Below the pieces are notes generated by a model. The model was given only the letters and a program-made list of their open reading frames with translations, was not told the origin of the DNA and made no database searches. Shown here piece by piece: positions 63,917 through 64,000 of a stretch of DNA of 64,000 bases; position 1 is the first letter of the stretch; the number at the start of each line of letters is the position of its first letter. Origin of the DNA: Dipetalonema caudispina (Eukaryota > Nematoda > Chromadorea > Rhabditida > Onchocercidae); the NCBI GenBank assembly GCA_013365325.1, contig JABVXV010000007.1:1-64000 (forward strand), in the 5' to 3' direction. The translations under genes and the position numbers were made by a program.

Positions 63917-64000
63917 GTTAGTAAATTTTTAGCTCTAAAAGGAGAAGAAAAAGGAGGATAAATTATGTGAACAAAGGATCTCAAAGATCTTAACATCGGA

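Overview
The window looks like nuclear DNA from a nematode, most probably a filarial-type parasite. It is strongly AT-rich. Genes are broken into short exons (about 40-290 bp) with nematode-style TTTCAG acceptors, and several start codons sit directly behind an acceptor-like AG, as expected for spliced-leader trans-splicing. The species call is inference; the gene families are read from translated exons. Ten protein-coding genes could be assembled by hand with reading phase kept across every intron. Nine reach their stop or start inside the window as complete or 3'-complete models. No rRNA, convincing tRNA, CRISPR or intact transposon was seen.

Layout. 1-735: a TATAA/TATTA pentamer satellite. 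866-8426 (+): the 3' part of a RalGAP beta subunit (RALGAPB). 13503-18420 (+): a secreted A-type zinc metallocarboxypeptidase (M14). 30383-19992 (-): a SPRY/SOCS-box protein (SPSB/gustavus) with a 6.8-kb first intron. 37564-34486 (-): an intact but very divergent TOM40 paralogue. 41591-39387 (-): the conventional TOM40. 49832-46709 (-): COA7. 55010-51683 (-): RAD23. 56671-60778 (+): the ERI1 exoribonuclease. 62587-61511 (-): TMEM203. 63376-end (+): the start of ETFB. The rest is AT-rich intergenic or intronic DNA.

How they relate. Most are conserved housekeeping genes of different pathways: Ral/TOR signalling, proteasome shuttling, small-RNA turnover, ER membrane. There is a local concentration of mitochondrial functions (TOM40 import pore, its paralogue, COA7 for cytochrome oxidase assembly, ETFB for electron transfer). 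RAD23, COA7, TOM40 and the TOM40 paralogue lie head-to-tail on the minus strand. RAD23/ERI1 and TMEM203/ETFB are head-to-head pairs.

The most noteworthy item is the tandem TOM40 pair. The downstream copy has five exons with the same intron phases as TOM40 (one exon is the same length to the base) and keeps the beta-barrel C-terminal signal, yet its sequence is strongly diverged. It looks like a neofunctionalised import-pore paralogue rather than a pseudogene. Also noted are a head-to-head inversion of the pentamer satellite and GC-richer blocks just upstream of most housekeeping start codons.
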